Of a stretch of DNA of 64,000 bases, positions 30,002 to 41,011 are shown piece by piece (position 1 is the stretch's first letter; every line of letters starts with the position of its first letter). The stretch comes from Thermoplasmata archaeon. GTDB taxonomy: Archaea > Thermoplasmatota > E2 > JACPAO01 > JAHFTW01. The position numbers and the translations under genes were made by a program. The notes below the pieces were generated by a model, which was not told the origin of the DNA, ran no database searches, and saw only the letters and a list, made by a program, of their open reading frames with translations. The stretch is taken from NCBI GenBank assembly GCA_023269235.1, contig JAHFTW010000004.1:1-64000 (forward strand), read 5' to 3'.

Positions 30002-31489
30002 TCAGAACAGCGACTTCTGCCCCGCCTTCGGCGAAGGCTTCTTCGTTTTCTCCGCTGGCGCGTCAACCTCGGCGTCGTCCGCAAGCGCAACCTTCGCCTT
30101 CCCCTTCGAGGGCTTCTCGTCGGCCTCCGGAGGGTTGGCGGCGGCGCGGATGGCCTTCAGGTTCACGCTGGTCCCTTCGGTGCCAAGCAGCATGAGGACC
30201 TCCTCGTCCTCCAACTCCAGTTCTTGCGTCATCGCGACGGCGAACTCGCGGTCCATTCGGAACAGCGCCGCGACGGTCTCGACTTGGTCCTGGCGCGCCT
30301 TGCGCTTGCTCATGTGCGTGAGGCGCCCGAGGCGGTTGGCGAGCTCGTCCTTGGCCTGGCGCACGCCCTTCGTGCGGCCCATCTTGCTGAGCCACTGCGG
30401 GAAGCCGAAGGGGACGAAGTCGCGGTACTCGTGGCGGCGCGCGGCCATGACGCCGATGGTCGCCATCTCGGAGGCGTAGCCCCACAGCGCGTAGTCCTGC
30501 GTGCGGCGCGTGCGGCCGAGGAACAGGTCGGCGCGCGCGAGGGCGTACGTGCCGGCGACGAGGTCGTGCGGGTCGCGGTACTCTTTCGGCAGGTTCTCGT
30601 TGATCCACAGCACCAAATCGTCCGGCGTGGCGTCGGTCTGGAAGGTCTCCTTCTTCAGTTCCTCGATGGAGCGGCCTTTCAGCACGTGGCGCACCAGGTC
30701 GAAGAGGCTCGTCTCGGTGTCGCGCGTGCCGAGCCCCTTGAGGTCCGCGAGCTTGAGGTGCGTGCGGCCTTGGCCGTGCGCCTGCAGGTCGCGCACCGCG
30801 GCGCGAAGGTCGCCCTCCGCTGAGATGGCGATCTGCTCGAGTGCGTCGCGGTCGGCGGCGAGGCCCTCCTCGTGCGCGATGCGCGCGAGCGCGGGCGTCA
30901 TGCTGCGCGCCTGGACCTTGCTGAACTTCACGAGCTCGGCGAGCGTCTTGAGGGCGGCGCCGGAGCCCTTCTCGAGCGCGTAGAGATCGTTGACGATGAG
31001 GAGGACCGGTTGGCGCGTGGCGCGGATGGTCTCCAGGATGGCGCCCTTGCCGCCGGAGTCGGAGAAGTCCTCGGTCTCGGTCTTGGCGCCCGGAGCGCGT
31101 TCGGTGAGGTTGTCGGCCTCGTCGAGGATGATGAGTTTGCGGCCGCCGTCGGAGCCGGTGGCGTGGAAGGAGCCGTCGGAGGCGAAGGTCTGGTGGACGG
31201 CACCCGCGAGCGCGACCTTCTGGATGGCCGAGGCGTTGCGGGCGTCGGAGGCGTTGAGCTCGATGACGGACCAGCCCATGTCGGCGGCGAGCGCGAGCGC
31301 GGCCGAGGTCTTCCCGGTCCCCGGCGGGCCGGCGAGGATCAGCGCCTTGCGGGCCGGCACGCCGCCCTTCCACGCCGCGCCCCATTCGCGCAGCCGCGCC
31401 ACGGCCGGGCCGTTGCCGACGAGGTCGGCAAGACCCTTCGGTCGGTAGCGCTCGGTCCAGTCCACGGAGGCGGGACCGGTTCGCTCCAT
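30002..31489 (-). CDS. rfcL: Replication factor C large subunit
   Basis: WTERYRPKGLADLVGN, AGPPGTGKTSAALALAADMGWSVIELNASDARN, LILDEADNL. Confidence 0.92.
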   Translation of the reverse strand: MERTGPASVDWTERYRPKGLADLVGNGPAVARLREWGAAWKGGVPARKALILAGPPGTGKTSAALALAADMGWSVIELNASDARNASAIQKVALAGAVHQTFASDGSFHATGSDGGRKLIILDEADNLTERAPGAKTETEDFSDSGGKGAILETIRATRQPVLLIVNDLYALEKGSGAALKTLAELVKFSKVQARSMTPALARIAHEEGLAADRDALEQIAISAEGDLRAAVRDLQAHGQGRTHLKLADLKGLGTRDTETSLFDLVRHVLKGRSIEELKKETFQTDATPDDLVLWINENLPKEYRDPHDLVAGTYALARADLFLGRTRRTQDYALWGYASEMATIGVMAARRHEYRDFVPFGFPQWLSKMGRTKGVRQAKDELANRLGRLTHMSKRKARQDQVETVAALFRMDREFAVAMTQELELEDEEVLMLLGTEGTSVNLKAIRAAANPPEADEKPSKGKAKVALADDAEVDAPAEKTKKPSPKAGQKSLF

Positions 31490-31502
31490 ATGATTGCTCG
31501 CG

Positions 31503-32870
31503 CTATTTCCGGACGAGCTTGGCGAGCTCGGCGGCCGCGACGACGATGGGGTCGTACACGGGGCTGAAGGGCGGCGCGTACGCGGTTTCCACCTCGGCGA
31601 GCTTCTTCGCGGTGAGGCCGGCCTGGATGGCGACGGCGGCGGTGTTGATGCGGAGGGCCACCTCCTCCGGGCCGGCGAGCTGGCAGCCCAGGAGTTTTCC
31701 CGTGCCCGGTTCGGCGACGAGCTTGAGCGCCATGTCGGCGACGCCGGGCATGTAGCCGGCCTTCGTCTTCGACTCGACGAGGTAGGCGACGGGGTCCATG
31801 CCCTCCTTCTTGGCCTCCGTCTCGGTGATGCCGGTCTGCGCGAAGGCGAGGCCGTGCACCCGCGTCACTTGCGTGCCAAGGACGCCCGGGAAGCTCATGG
31901 ATGGGGCAGGAATCTTGCTCAGGCTGGCCGCGATGTTGTCGCCGGCGACCTTGCCCATGCGGTTGGAGGGGAGCGCAAGCGCCATCGGCGTCGGGCGGCC
32001 CGTGACAAGGTGGCGCGCCGCGACGCAGTCGCCGGCGGCCCAGACGTCGTGGAAGTTGGTGTGCATGTTGTCGTCCACGAGCAGGTGGCCGGTCTTGGTC
32101 GAGTGCACGCCGGCCTTGACGGCGAACTGGGTGTTGGGCTCAACGCCCACGGCGACGACGGCGAGGTCCACGTCCAGGTCGTTCTTCGCCTCGACGCGGC
32201 CGAGGCCGCCCGGGGTCTTGCCGGGGGCGAAGCCCTTGACGTCGGCCTTGCGGTGCAGCGTGATGCCCTGCTCCTCGATCCACTCCTCGAGCCCGTCCGT
32301 CATGTCCGGGTCCATGCTGGAGAGGAGCCGCTCGCCACGGGCGAGGAGGTGGACGTCAGCGCCGAGCTCCAGGAACGCGGAGGCCATCTCGAGGCCGACG
32401 TAGCCGCCGCCCACGATGGCGACGCGGCGCGTGTCGGATTCGCGCAGGTGGCGGATGAGGCGCACGCCGTCGCCGACGTGGCGGATGGTGAAGACGCCGG
32501 CGAGGTCGCGCCCGGGGAACGGGTTGCGCGGCGACGAGCCGGTGGCGATGAGGAGCTTGTCGTACTGGATGGAGTCGCGGCCGGTGGGGCCGGCGAACGC
32601 GACCTCTTTGGTGTACGGGTTGAACGCGACGGCCTCGGTCTTGGCGCGGACCGTGATGCCGCGCTCGGCGGCGTCCTCCTCGGACAGCACGAGCAGTTGG
32701 CTCGGCTTCTCGACGGTTCCTTCGACGAGGTACGGGATGCCGCACGCGCTGTAGCTGATGTCGTGCCCGGCCTCGAGCACCTCGACCTCGAGATCGGGGG
32801 CGCGGCGCTTGGCTTTGCTCGCGGCGCTCATGCCGGCGGCGTTGCCGCCGATCACGACCAGCTTCGTCAT
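31503..32870 (-). CDS. FAD-dependent pyridine nucleotide-disulfide oxidoreductase (CoA-disulfide reductase/NADH oxidase-like)
   Basis: VVIGGNAAGMSAASKAKR, SYSACGIPYLVEG, IVGGGYVGLEMASAF, AAGDCV. Confidence 0.85.
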   Translation of the reverse strand: MTKLVVIGGNAAGMSAASKAKRRAPDLEVEVLEAGHDISYSACGIPYLVEGTVEKPSQLLVLSEEDAAERGITVRAKTEAVAFNPYTKEVAFAGPTGRDSIQYDKLLIATGSSPRNPFPGRDLAGVFTIRHVGDGVRLIRHLRESDTRRVAIVGGGYVGLEMASAFLELGADVHLLARGERLLSSMDPDMTDGLEEWIEEQGITLHRKADVKGFAPGKTPGGLGRVEAKNDLDVDLAVVAVGVEPNTQFAVKAGVHSTKTGHLLVDDNMHTNFHDVWAAGDCVAARHLVTGRPTPMALALPSNRMGKVAGDNIAASLSKIPAPSMSFPGVLGTQVTRVHGLAFAQTGITETEAKKEGMDPVAYLVESKTKAGYMPGVADMALKLVAEPGTGKLLGCQLAGPEEVALRINTAAVAIQAGLTAKKLAEVETAYAPPFSPVYDPIVVAAAELAKLVRK

Positions 32871-32919
32871 CGCCCGCTCGCAGGCCGCGGGGGGCCCTTA
32901 ACCTGCGCGCTTGGTGGCC

Positions 32920-33312
32920 TTAGCGGCCCGAAGGCGGCGCGGACCCGGCGGTGGGCTTGGCGCCGACCTTGCAGAAGATGGCGCCCATGAGAAGGACGAC
33001 CTGGAGGGGCGGCAGGAGGGAGGCGGTGAGGCCGAAGGCGAAGGCGCCAGACAGGTCACCGCGCTTGGCGCGGCCGTAAGAGAGGAAGCCGAAGACGCTG
33101 CCCACGATGCCGATGGCCCCGAAGATGCCGTAGACGATGGGCAAGGCGCGGAAAATCGCCCCGGCATTGGGGCTCGAGGATGACGACGTGCTGGCGCCGA
33201 CCACGGCGAGCACGATGGCCATGATGACGACCACGGCGCTCGCGACCACCTGCATGATGGACCCCACCAGCAGAAGGATTTCCCCGGCCTTCGTCATCCC
33301 GTCGTTGCTCAT
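32920..33312 (-). CDS. Membrane protein
   Basis: Three to four TM segments. Confidence 0.5.
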   Translation of the reverse strand: MSNDGMTKAGEILLLVGSIMQVVASAVVVIMAIVLAVVGASTSSSSSPNAGAIFRALPIVYGIFGAIGIVGSVFGFLSYGRAKRGDLSGAFAFGLTASLLPPLQVVLLMGAIFCKVGAKPTAGSAPPSGR

Positions 33313-33333
33313 GCCGGCGGCAGCGGGGGAGGC

Positions 33334-34392
33334 CTACTTGAGAGGTCGCTTGGCCGGGCGCAGGGCGGCGATGCGCTCGAGGGCTTCCTTGCCGTCGGCG
33401 GCGGAGACGTTGCGGTGGGTGACGAAGCGCACGACCGGGCCGGCGTCGCGGCGGCCCGCCAGGATGCCGGCCTTCTTGCACGCCTCCACGAACCCTTGCG
33501 CGGTCCAGCCGGTGCCGGTCGTGTCGGCCATGACCATGTTGGTCTCCGTCGCGGCGACGTCCACGCCGAAGCCGAGGCCAGCGAGGCCTTTCGCGAGGGC
33601 CTTCGCGTTGGCGTGGTCGTCGGCGAGCCGCTCGACGCACGTGTCGAGGGCGACGAGGCCGGCGGCGGCGAGGTGGCCGGCCTGGCGCATGCCGCCGCCC
33701 AGCGTCTTGCGGGCGAAGCGGGATTTGGCGACGAAGTCGGCGCTGCCCGCGACGAGTGAGCCGACGGGGGCGCTCAGCCCCTTGCTCAGGCAGACCATGA
33801 CAGAGTCGGCGCCCTTGCAGAGCGACGCGACCGAGGCCTTGCGCGCGATGGCGGCGTTCCAGACGCGGGCCCCGTCGAGGTGGAGCGTGGCGCCGTGGTC
33901 GTGCGCGGCGTCGGCGATGGTCCGGGTCTGGGCGGCGCTCCAGGTGCGGCCGCCGGACCAGTTGTGCGTGTTCTCGACGGCGACGACCTTGACGTGGGCG
34001 AAGTGCGGGTCCCGGGGGAGCCAGAAGCGCTCCAGGTCGGCGGGGGCGAACGTGCCGGCCTTGCCGGGGACGGGGAGGACGGCGGCGCCATAGAGCAGGG
34101 CGGCGGCTCCGCCTTCGTAGAAGCTGATGTGGCTGTGCGTCTCGGCGACGATGGCGCCGTTGCGGCCGGTGTGGACCCAGAGCGCCGCCTGGTTGCCCAT
34201 CGTGCCGGTGGGGACGAACAGGGCGGCCTCCATCCCCAGCAGTTTCGCGACCTTGTCCTGGAGCCGGTTCACGGTGGGGTCGTCGCCGTAGACGTCGTCG
34301 CCGACCTCGGCGGTGGCCATCGCGTGCCGCATCGCGTCCGTCGGCTGCGTGACGGTGTCGCTACGGTAGTCAAGGACGCGGGGCCCGGCCAT
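33334..34392 (-). CDS. Low-specificity L-threonine aldolase
   Basis: [62 protein letters not shown]. Confidence 0.9.
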   Translation of the reverse strand: MAGPRVLDYRSDTVTQPTDAMRHAMATAEVGDDVYGDDPTVNRLQDKVAKLLGMEAALFVPTGTMGNQAALWVHTGRNGAIVAETHSHISFYEGGAAALLYGAAVLPVPGKAGTFAPADLERFWLPRDPHFAHVKVVAVENTHNWSGGRTWSAAQTRTIADAAHDHGATLHLDGARVWNAAIARKASVASLCKGADSVMVCLSKGLSAPVGSLVAGSADFVAKSRFARKTLGGGMRQAGHLAAAGLVALDTCVERLADDHANAKALAKGLAGLGFGVDVAATETNMVMADTTGTGWTAQGFVEACKKAGILAGRRDAGPVVRFVTHRNVSAADGKEALERIAALRPAKRPLK

Positions 34393-34434
34393 GCGCGGCC
34401 CAGCGGGAGGCCTGGTGTAAGGGTTGGCCTGCGC

Positions 34435-34587
34435 CTACTCGTCGGTCGCGTCGTCGTCGGCGTGGCAGACGGCGTAGAGGCGGCTGAAGTAGGCCTCGGC
34501 CTGGTCGGGCGTGGTGGGTAAGCCCATGGCGTAGCCATAGACCGGCGTGCTGGCAAGGGTTGCGAGGGGTTGGTCGTGAGACACCAT
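34435..34587 (-). CDS. Small orphan protein (50 aa)
   Basis: MVSHDQPLATLASTPVYGYAMGLPTTPDQAEAYFSRLYAVCHADDDATDE*; below the ORF-track length cut-off. Confidence 0.35.
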   Translation of the reverse strand: MVSHDQPLATLASTPVYGYAMGLPTTPDQAEAYFSRLYAVCHADDDATDE

Positions 34588-34623
34588 CGAAATCACCGGG
34601 TTTGCGTGGAGCCGGTGCGACCC

Positions 34624-34764
34624 CTAGAGGTCGTGGACGACGGGCTCGGGGTCCGCATGGTGGACGTTCTTCGCCTTCGCCAGGAAGCCGTCGAGCTCCT
34701 GGTCGCGGTGGACCTCGTTCCACTGGTCCTTCGTTTGCTGATGCAGATGCGCGTTGGGCTGCAT
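34624..34764 (-). CDS. Small orphan protein (46 aa)
   Basis: MQPNAHLHQQTKDQWNEVHRDQELDGFLAKAKNVHHADPEPVVHDL*; frame distinct from the listed 34593..34808 ORF. Confidence 0.35.
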   Translation of the reverse strand: MQPNAHLHQQTKDQWNEVHRDQELDGFLAKAKNVHHADPEPVVHDL

Positions 34765-34832
34765 GACCCCTCCTTTCCTGCCTGGTCCCTATAGCCTGTT
34801 TCGGGCAAGGTTCAAACGGTGGACAGAGCCCG

Positions 34833-35159
34833 TCAGGATTTCGGGGGCCCTTCGGGGGATTCCGGCCCGTCCAGGTCGGGGTCGTAGGCCCAAGGGTCAT
34901 GCGCCCGGTGCAGCCGCCACCCGCGCCAGCCCCACTCGGCCCCGGTCCCCACGACCGCGACAAGAAGGAGGACAATGGCCAAGGCGACGGGCGCGACGCC
35001 ACCCCAACGCGTGCCCGCGATGCGCGTCCCACCGCCGAGGACGAAGAGAAGGACCATGGCGACCACGAAGCGGTTGCGGGCCATGTCGCGGGCGGCGCGC
35101 AGCGCGGCCACGGCGTCGAGCGCCGGCTCAGAAGACGGCGGGCTCACGGTACTCGCCAT
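34833..35159 (-). CDS. Small membrane protein
   Basis: Two TM segments ([34 protein letters not shown]). Confidence 0.45.
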   Translation of the reverse strand: MASTVSPPSSEPALDAVAALRAARDMARNRFVVAMVLLFVLGGGTRIAGTRWGGVAPVALAIVLLLVAVVGTGAEWGWRGWRLHRAHDPWAYDPDLDGPESPEGPPKS

Positions 35160-36855
35160 GCACCTGGACCATCGCCTCGCGGATTTCCCCCAAGGTGCAG
35201 TAGGCGCGGCTCGCGTCAATCAGCGCAGGCATGAGGTTGGGCCGGCCCTCGATGCGGCCGGCCTCCTTGCTGCGGCCGGCCAGCGCGTCGCGTTCCAGCT
35301 CGCACGCCTTCGTGAGAGCACGCAGGGCGGCTTCGACTTTCTTGCCTTCGCGTTTGCGCTTGAGCTCCGCGAGCTCCTGGAGCTGGCGTTTCTCGCCCGC
35401 CTCGTCCACCCGGAGCAGGTCCGCGTAGGGTGGCTCGTCGATGCGGTAGTCGTTGAGACCGACGATGACGCGCTCGCCCCTCTCGATGGCGCGCTGCTGC
35501 TGGAACGCGGCCTCGGCGATCTCGCGCTGGAAGAAGCCGGACTCGATGCCGCGCACGATGCCGCCCATCTTGTCGATGCGGCGGAAGTAGTCGTTCGCCT
35601 TCTCTTCCATCTCGGTCGTGAGGGTCTCGAGGTAGTAGCTGCCGCCGAGGGGGTCGATGGTGTTGGCGACGCCGGACTCGTGCGCGATGATCTGCTGCGT
35701 GCGCAGCGCGATGCGGACCGCCTTCTCCGTGGGCAGGGCGAGGGCCTCGTCGAAGGAGTTGGTGTGGAGCGACTGCGTCCCGCCAAGGACGGCGGCGAGA
35801 GCCTGGAGGGCGACGCGGACGATGTTGTTCTCGGGTTGCTCGCGGGTGCACGACACGCCGGCCGTCTGGGTGTGGAAACGGAGCAGGAGCGAGCGCGGGT
35901 CCTTGGCGCCCTGGGCGACCATGAACTTGCTCCAGATGCGGCGGGCCGCGCGGTACTTGGCGATCTCCTCGAAGAAGTCGTTGTGCGCGTTGAAGAAGAA
36001 CGAAAGCCGCGGGGCGAAGGAGTCCACGCTCATGCCGCGCGCCTTGCCGCGGCGCACGTACTCCATGCCGTTGGCGAGGGTGAACGCGAGTTCCTGGACG
36101 GCGGTGCTTCCTGCCTCGCGGATGTGGTAGCCCGAGATGCTCACCGTGTTGAACTTCGGCGCGTGCTGGGCGCCCCACTCGAAGGTGTCGAGCACGAGCT
36201 CGATGCTCGGCTCAGGCGGGAAGATGAACATCTTCTGCGCCTGGTATTCCTTGAGAATGTCGTTCTGGATGGTCCCGGAGACCTGGTTGAACGGCACGCC
36301 CTGCTTCTCCGCCGCGCCGAGGAACATCGCCCACACCATCGGCGCCGGGCCGTTGATGGTCATGCTGACAGAGACGTCCTGGAGCGGGATGCCCGCGAAG
36401 AGTGTCTCCATGTCCTTCTGCGTGTCAATGGCGACGCCGACCTTGCCGACCTCGCCTTGGGCGAACTCATGGTCGGAGTCGTAGCCCTGCAGCGTCGGGA
36501 AGTCGAACGCCGTGGAGAGGCCGGTCGTGCCCTGCGCGAGGAGGAACTTGAAGCGCTCGTTGGTCTCGTGCGCGGTCCCGAAGCCGGCGAACTGGCGCAT
36601 CGTCCAAAAACGGCCGCGGTACATCGTCGGCTGCACGCCGCGCGTGAACGGGAACTCGCCGGGGAACCCAAGGTCACGCTCTGCGTTCCAGCCGACGCGC
36701 TCGAGGTCGTGCCGGTCGTACAGCCGCTCGACTTTCTGGTTCGACAGCGTCGTGAACTCCGGCTTGCGCTCCGGCGCCTTCTCGAGCGACTTGCGCAACG
36801 TCGTCTCCTCCCAGCGGCTCCGGGCCGACGCGTGCTCCTGGGACGCCTTGCTCAC
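35128..36855 (-). CDS. Methylmalonyl-CoA mutase large (catalytic) subunit
   Basis: [70 protein letters not shown]. Confidence 0.93.
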   Translation of the reverse strand: MSKASQEHASARSRWEETTLRKSLEKAPERKPEFTTLSNQKVERLYDRHDLERVGWNAERDLGFPGEFPFTRGVQPTMYRGRFWTMRQFAGFGTAHETNERFKFLLAQGTTGLSTAFDFPTLQGYDSDHEFAQGEVGKVGVAIDTQKDMETLFAGIPLQDVSVSMTINGPAPMVWAMFLGAAEKQGVPFNQVSGTIQNDILKEYQAQKMFIFPPEPSIELVLDTFEWGAQHAPKFNTVSISGYHIREAGSTAVQELAFTLANGMEYVRRGKARGMSVDSFAPRLSFFFNAHNDFFEEIAKYRAARRIWSKFMVAQGAKDPRSLLLRFHTQTAGVSCTREQPENNIVRVALQALAAVLGGTQSLHTNSFDEALALPTEKAVRIALRTQQIIAHESGVANTIDPLGGSYYLETLTTEMEEKANDYFRRIDKMGGIVRGIESGFFQREIAEAAFQQQRAIERGERVIVGLNDYRIDEPPYADLLRVDEAGEKRQLQELAELKRKREGKKVEAALRALTKACELERDALAGRSKEAGRIEGRPNLMPALIDASRAYCTLGEIREAMVQVHGEYREPAVF

Positions 36856-36918
36856 GCCGCCAAGCAGGATTGAGGGCCGTATGAAGGGTGCGGACGCGGC
36901 CGTCGGCCAACCGGGCTC

Positions 36919-37737
36919 CTACCACGCGGCCAAGGGCTTGCCGAGCGCGGCCAGGACCGCCTCGTCGTCGGTGATGACGCACTCCACGCCGAGGGCCGCG
37001 AGCTCCTTGGCGCGGTCGGCGCGGTTGATCGTGTACGCCCCCAAGCGGAAGCCGGCCCCCAGGATGCGCGCGGCCTCGTCGGCGTCCAGGTAGTCGTGGT
37101 CTGCGTTGATCCAGCGCGCGCCAGCCGACCGCGCGGCGTCCAGGTCGTCCTCCTCGATGGGACCAAGCGCGATGAAACCGCGGGGCACGTGGGGCGCGAG
37201 CGCTTGGGCCTCCTCCAACACTTCCGGGTCCATCGCGGAGACGAGCGAGCGGGAGTCAAGGCCGTGGCGCGCGGCGAGTTCCAGAACGCCGACGAGTGCG
37301 GCAGGGGCCTTGACCTCCAGGTTCCACAGGCCGTCCCAGGCGCGCAGGCTCGCCATGAGGTCGTCAAGGCGCGGCACTGGACCGTCACGCGTGTCGAGGC
37401 CGGCCACTTCCTTCCAGTCGAGGTGGCTGATGCGGCCTTTGCCGTCGGTGGTGCGGTCCACGGTGGCGTCGTGCAGGACGACGACGTGGCCGTCGCGCGT
37501 CAGCCGGAGGTCCATCTCGATGGCCGGAAAGCCCGCCGCGACAGCGGCCCCGAAGGAGGCCATGGTGTTCTCCGCCTTGCGCGAGCTGAGGCCGCGGTGG
37601 GCGCAGGCGAACGGGGGCACAGCCGCAACACGGCCTCGTCCGACTTGACCTTTCTGAGCGGCGGCCTTGAGGGACGAGACGAGGGGCTCCCCAAAGGCGT
37701 TAAAGCCGCCTTTCGGTCGGCGACCAACCGGTGCCAT
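36919..37737 (-). CDS. Glycerophosphodiester phosphodiesterase family protein
   Basis: FACAHRGLSSRKAENTMASFGAAVAAGFPAIEMDLRLTRDGHVVVLHDATVDRTTDGKG. Start uncertain. Confidence 0.85.
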   Translation of the reverse strand: MAPVGRRPKGGFNAFGEPLVSSLKAAAQKGQVGRGRVAAVPPFACAHRGLSSRKAENTMASFGAAVAAGFPAIEMDLRLTRDGHVVVLHDATVDRTTDGKGRISHLDWKEVAGLDTRDGPVPRLDDLMASLRAWDGLWNLEVKAPAALVGVLELAARHGLDSRSLVSAMDPEVLEEAQALAPHVPRGFIALGPIEEDDLDAARSAGARWINADHDYLDADEAARILGAGFRLGAYTINRADRAKELAALGVECVITDDEAVLAALGKPLAAW

Positions 37738-38923
37738 GATGACCGCCGCCCCCGCCCCCGCCAAGCCGACGCTCACCAAGGGACTGGAGGGCATCGTCGC
37801 GGCGCAGTCGAGCATCTGCTTCATCGACGGCGACAAGGGCGTCCTCTCCTACCGCGGCTACGACATCAACGAGCTGGCGCCGCACGCGACGTTCGAGGAG
37901 ACGACGTTCCTTCTCTGGGAAGGCCACCTGCCGACCAAGACCGAACTGGAGGAGTTCAACGGCGACCTCGTCGCCAACCGCGAGCTCCCGCCGATGGCGC
38001 TCAAGGTCCTGAAGGACGTCGCGAAGAGCATGGGTCCGATGGATGCCCTGCGCACCACGGTCTCCGCGCTCGGGGCCGGCCGCGCCGACGCGGACAAGTA
38101 CAGCGTCGACGTCGACCGCGCCAAGGCCATCGAGACGACCGCCCAGCTCGCCACCATCGTCGCGTACTACCACCGCATCCGCTTCGACAAAGAGCTTGTC
38201 CACCCCGACCCGAAGCTCAGCCACGCCGCGAACTTCCTCTACATGCTGACCGGCAAGAAGCCGACGCCCGCGGCGGAGCGGGCCTTCGACGTCGCCCTCG
38301 TCCTGCACGCGGACCACGACCTCAACGCGAGCACGTTCTCGGCCCGCGTCACCGCCGCGACGCTCGCCGACTACCACGGCGCCATCACGAGCGCCGTCGG
38401 CACCCTCAAGGGCCCCCTGCACGGCGGCGCCAACATCGAGGTCATGAAGGTCCTCCTCGAGATCGAGGCCAGCCACGAGGAGCCGAAGGAGTGGGTGCGG
38501 CACCAGCTCGCCAAGAAGCGCAAGATCCCCGGCTTCGGCCACCGCGTGTACAGCACGCTCGACCCGCGCGCCATCCACCTTGCCAAGCTCAGCAAGAGCC
38601 TTGGCGAGCAGGCCAAGGAGACGAAGTGGTACGAGATGTCGCTCAAGCTCCAGAAGGCCATGAAGGAGCAGAAGGACATCGACGCCAACGTCGACTTCTT
38701 CTCGGCCTCCAGCTACTACGTCATGGGCATCCCGCTCGACCTCTACACGCCCATCTTCGCGGTCAGCCGCGTCGCGGGCTGGTCGGCGCACGTTCTCGAG
38801 CAGCACGGCGACAACCGCCTCATCCGCCCGCTCTCGGAGTACACGGGCGAGCTCGGCAAGAAGTGGGTCCCCGTCAGCAAGCGCTCCAGCTCCGTTGTCG
38901 AGGCCAAGGCGAAGGCGGCGTAG
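37736..38923 (+). CDS. gltA: Citrate synthase
   Basis: SYRGYDINELA, LHADHDLNASTFSARV, GPLHGGANIEVMK, GFGHRVYSTLDPRA. Confidence 0.95.
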   Translation: MMTAAPAPAKPTLTKGLEGIVAAQSSICFIDGDKGVLSYRGYDINELAPHATFEETTFLLWEGHLPTKTELEEFNGDLVANRELPPMALKVLKDVAKSMGPMDALRTTVSALGAGRADADKYSVDVDRAKAIETTAQLATIVAYYHRIRFDKELVHPDPKLSHAANFLYMLTGKKPTPAAERAFDVALVLHADHDLNASTFSARVTAATLADYHGAITSAVGTLKGPLHGGANIEVMKVLLEIEASHEEPKEWVRHQLAKKRKIPGFGHRVYSTLDPRAIHLAKLSKSLGEQAKETKWYEMSLKLQKAMKEQKDIDANVDFFSASSYYVMGIPLDLYTPIFAVSRVAGWSAHVLEQHGDNRLIRPLSEYTGELGKKWVPVSKRSSSVVEAKAKAA

Positions 38924-38928
38924 GCGCG

Positions 38929-39951
38929 ATGAAAGCGGCTTATTTCGAGGCTCATGGACCGCTGGACGTCATCCAGGTCGGCGACCTGCCAGCCCCCGTC
39001 CTCGGCCCCGGCGACGTGCGCATTCAGGTGAAAGCGGCCGCGCTGAATCATCTCGACCTCTTCGTGCGCGACGGCTGGCCCGGCCTCAAGGTCCCGCTCC
39101 CGCACGTCGGTGGCACCGACCTTGCCGGGGTCGTCGTCGAGGTGGCCCCGGATGTCCGCTCGGTGCGCGTCGGCGATGAAGTCCTCGTCAACCCCGGCCT
39201 CAACTTCGAGGCGGGCCCCGACGGCCACCAGCGCATTCCGGCCGACGTCAGCATCGTGGGCGAGACGCGTTGGGGCGGCCTCGCCGAGCAGTGCGTCGTC
39301 CCGGCCACGCACGTCCTCCCCAAGCCGCACGACATGAGCTGGGAGACCGCGGCCGCGCTGCCGCTCGCCAGCATCACCGCGATGCAGATGGTCAAGCGCA
39401 AGGCCCGTGTCAAGCGCGGCGACCGGGTCCTCATCGTCGGCGCCGGCGGCGGAGTCGCCATCATGGCGCTCCAGATCGCGAAGGCGTCCGGTGCGTGGAT
39501 CTGCGCCACCACGGGCGGCGCCGACAAAGTCCTCAAGGTCAAGGCGTTGGGCGCCGATGTCGTCATTGACTACAAGGCCAGCTCCGACTGGAGCAAGGAG
39601 GCGTTCCTCGCGAGCGGCAAGAAGGGGTTCGACGCCATCATCGACTCCACGGGCACCGCGACGTTCAGCAAGTCGGTGCGGCTCCTCGGCCTCGGCGGCA
39701 AGCTCGTCACCTGCGGCGCCACCACAGGCGGCCTCTCCGAGGTGGACGTGAAGGCCATCTTCTGGCGCCAGCTCAGCATCCTCGGCTCCACGATGGGCAT
39801 TCCCCAGGACCTGAAGGATGCCATCAAGATGTGGGAGGCCGGCCAGCTCCGCGCCGTCATCGACTCGACCTGGAGCCTCGACCAAGTCCGCGACGCCATG
39901 GCGAAGATGGAGCGAAGCGAGCAGTTTGGAAAACTCGTCATTAAGCCTTGA
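38929..39951 (+). CDS. Medium-chain dehydrogenase/quinone oxidoreductase family protein
   Basis: MKAAYFEAHGPLDVIQVGDLPAP, GGTDLAGVVVEV, LIVGAGGGVAIMALQIAKASG. Confidence 0.88.
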   Translation: MKAAYFEAHGPLDVIQVGDLPAPVLGPGDVRIQVKAAALNHLDLFVRDGWPGLKVPLPHVGGTDLAGVVVEVAPDVRSVRVGDEVLVNPGLNFEAGPDGHQRIPADVSIVGETRWGGLAEQCVVPATHVLPKPHDMSWETAAALPLASITAMQMVKRKARVKRGDRVLIVGAGGGVAIMALQIAKASGAWICATTGGADKVLKVKALGADVVIDYKASSDWSKEAFLASGKKGFDAIIDSTGTATFSKSVRLLGLGGKLVTCGATTGGLSEVDVKAIFWRQLSILGSTMGIPQDLKDAIKMWEAGQLRAVIDSTWSLDQVRDAMAKMERSEQFGKLVIKP

Positions 39952-41011
39952 TTGGCGGCACGACGACGGGGTTCGCGGCGAGGTTGTCGAAGAGCGTCGA
40001 TAGGACGCCAACCCCGTGTTCCAGTTCCGCGAGCTCGATGCGCTCGTGCGGCGTGTGGTCGAGGTGGGAGTCGCCTGGCCCGTAGGCGACCATCGGGACG
40101 CCGGGAAACCATCCCGCGAGGTGGTTGAAGTCGGCCGTGCCGGTCTTGTGCTTCAGCCGGGGGGCCATCCCCTGGGCGCGGATGGCCGTCTTGAGGTGCG
40201 CCACCAAGGGACTGCGCGGGTCTGTCGTCGCGGCCGGCATCGCCTCGGTCACCACGACCGCCCCCTGGTGCTGCTCGGCTATGGCGCGCAGGGCGGTCTT
40301 CGCGGCCGTCGTGGTTAGAGTCGGGGGAAGACGGACCTGGAAGCTTGCCTCCGCCATCTCGCGCAGGCCATCCGCGTGGCTCCGCAGCGCTCCGAGGCGA
40401 CCGTGGCACGTCGTGAAACCGTCCTCGAAGGCGAGATCGCGGGAAACTTGTGACCACCAGGCGACGAGCGCGTCGGACGCGCTTCCGCCCGGATGGCCGG
40501 CGTGCTGCGCTTCGCGTTCGACGGTGAAGGTGCCGCGCAGGATGCCCTTGTAGCCCAGCGTAATGCCGTCGGCGCCGCTTGGCTCCCCGACGAGGATGGC
40601 CTCAGGCCGCAGGTCGCGCGCGAGCGCCTTCGCCCCCGCGGAACCGCCCTCTTCGTCCACGCAGCCCGCGATGAGGATGCGCAGGGTCGGGTCGTCGAGC
40701 CGTTCGCGCGCGGCGCAGTAGGCTGCGACGAGAGGGGCCTTGGCGTCCACGCTGCCGCGCCCCCATAGTACGCCCTCCGCGATGCGAACCGGAATCGTGC
40801 CTGGCACGGTGTCCACGTGGCCCACGAAGAGAACAAGACGTTCGCCTCGGCCGGCCTCGGCGAGAAAGTTGCCGGCAGCGTCGGTGCGGACGCGGAACCC
40901 GTCGGCGCGCGCCTCCTCCTGCAGGAACGCGACGGCGGCCGCCTCGGAGCCGGTGGGGCTGGGAATGCGCACGAGGCGCTCCAGCAGGGCGGCGGGGCTC
41001 AGCCCAGGCAT
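39941..41011 (-). CDS. lysK: [LysW]-lysine/ornithine hydrolase (M20 family)
   Basis: LFVGHVDTVPG, GRGSVDAKAPLVA, GCVDEEGGSAGAK; in the lysWXYZJK cluster. Confidence 0.88.
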   Translation of the reverse strand: MPGLSPAALLERLVRIPSPTGSEAAAVAFLQEEARADGFRVRTDAAGNFLAEAGRGERLVLFVGHVDTVPGTIPVRIAEGVLWGRGSVDAKAPLVAAYCAARERLDDPTLRILIAGCVDEEGGSAGAKALARDLRPEAILVGEPSGADGITLGYKGILRGTFTVEREAQHAGHPGGSASDALVAWWSQVSRDLAFEDGFTTCHGRLGALRSHADGLREMAEASFQVRLPPTLTTTAAKTALRAIAEQHQGAVVVTEAMPAATTDPRSPLVAHLKTAIRAQGMAPRLKHKTGTADFNHLAGWFPGVPMVAYGPGDSHLDHTPHERIELAELEHGVGVLSTLFDNLAANPVVVPPIKA

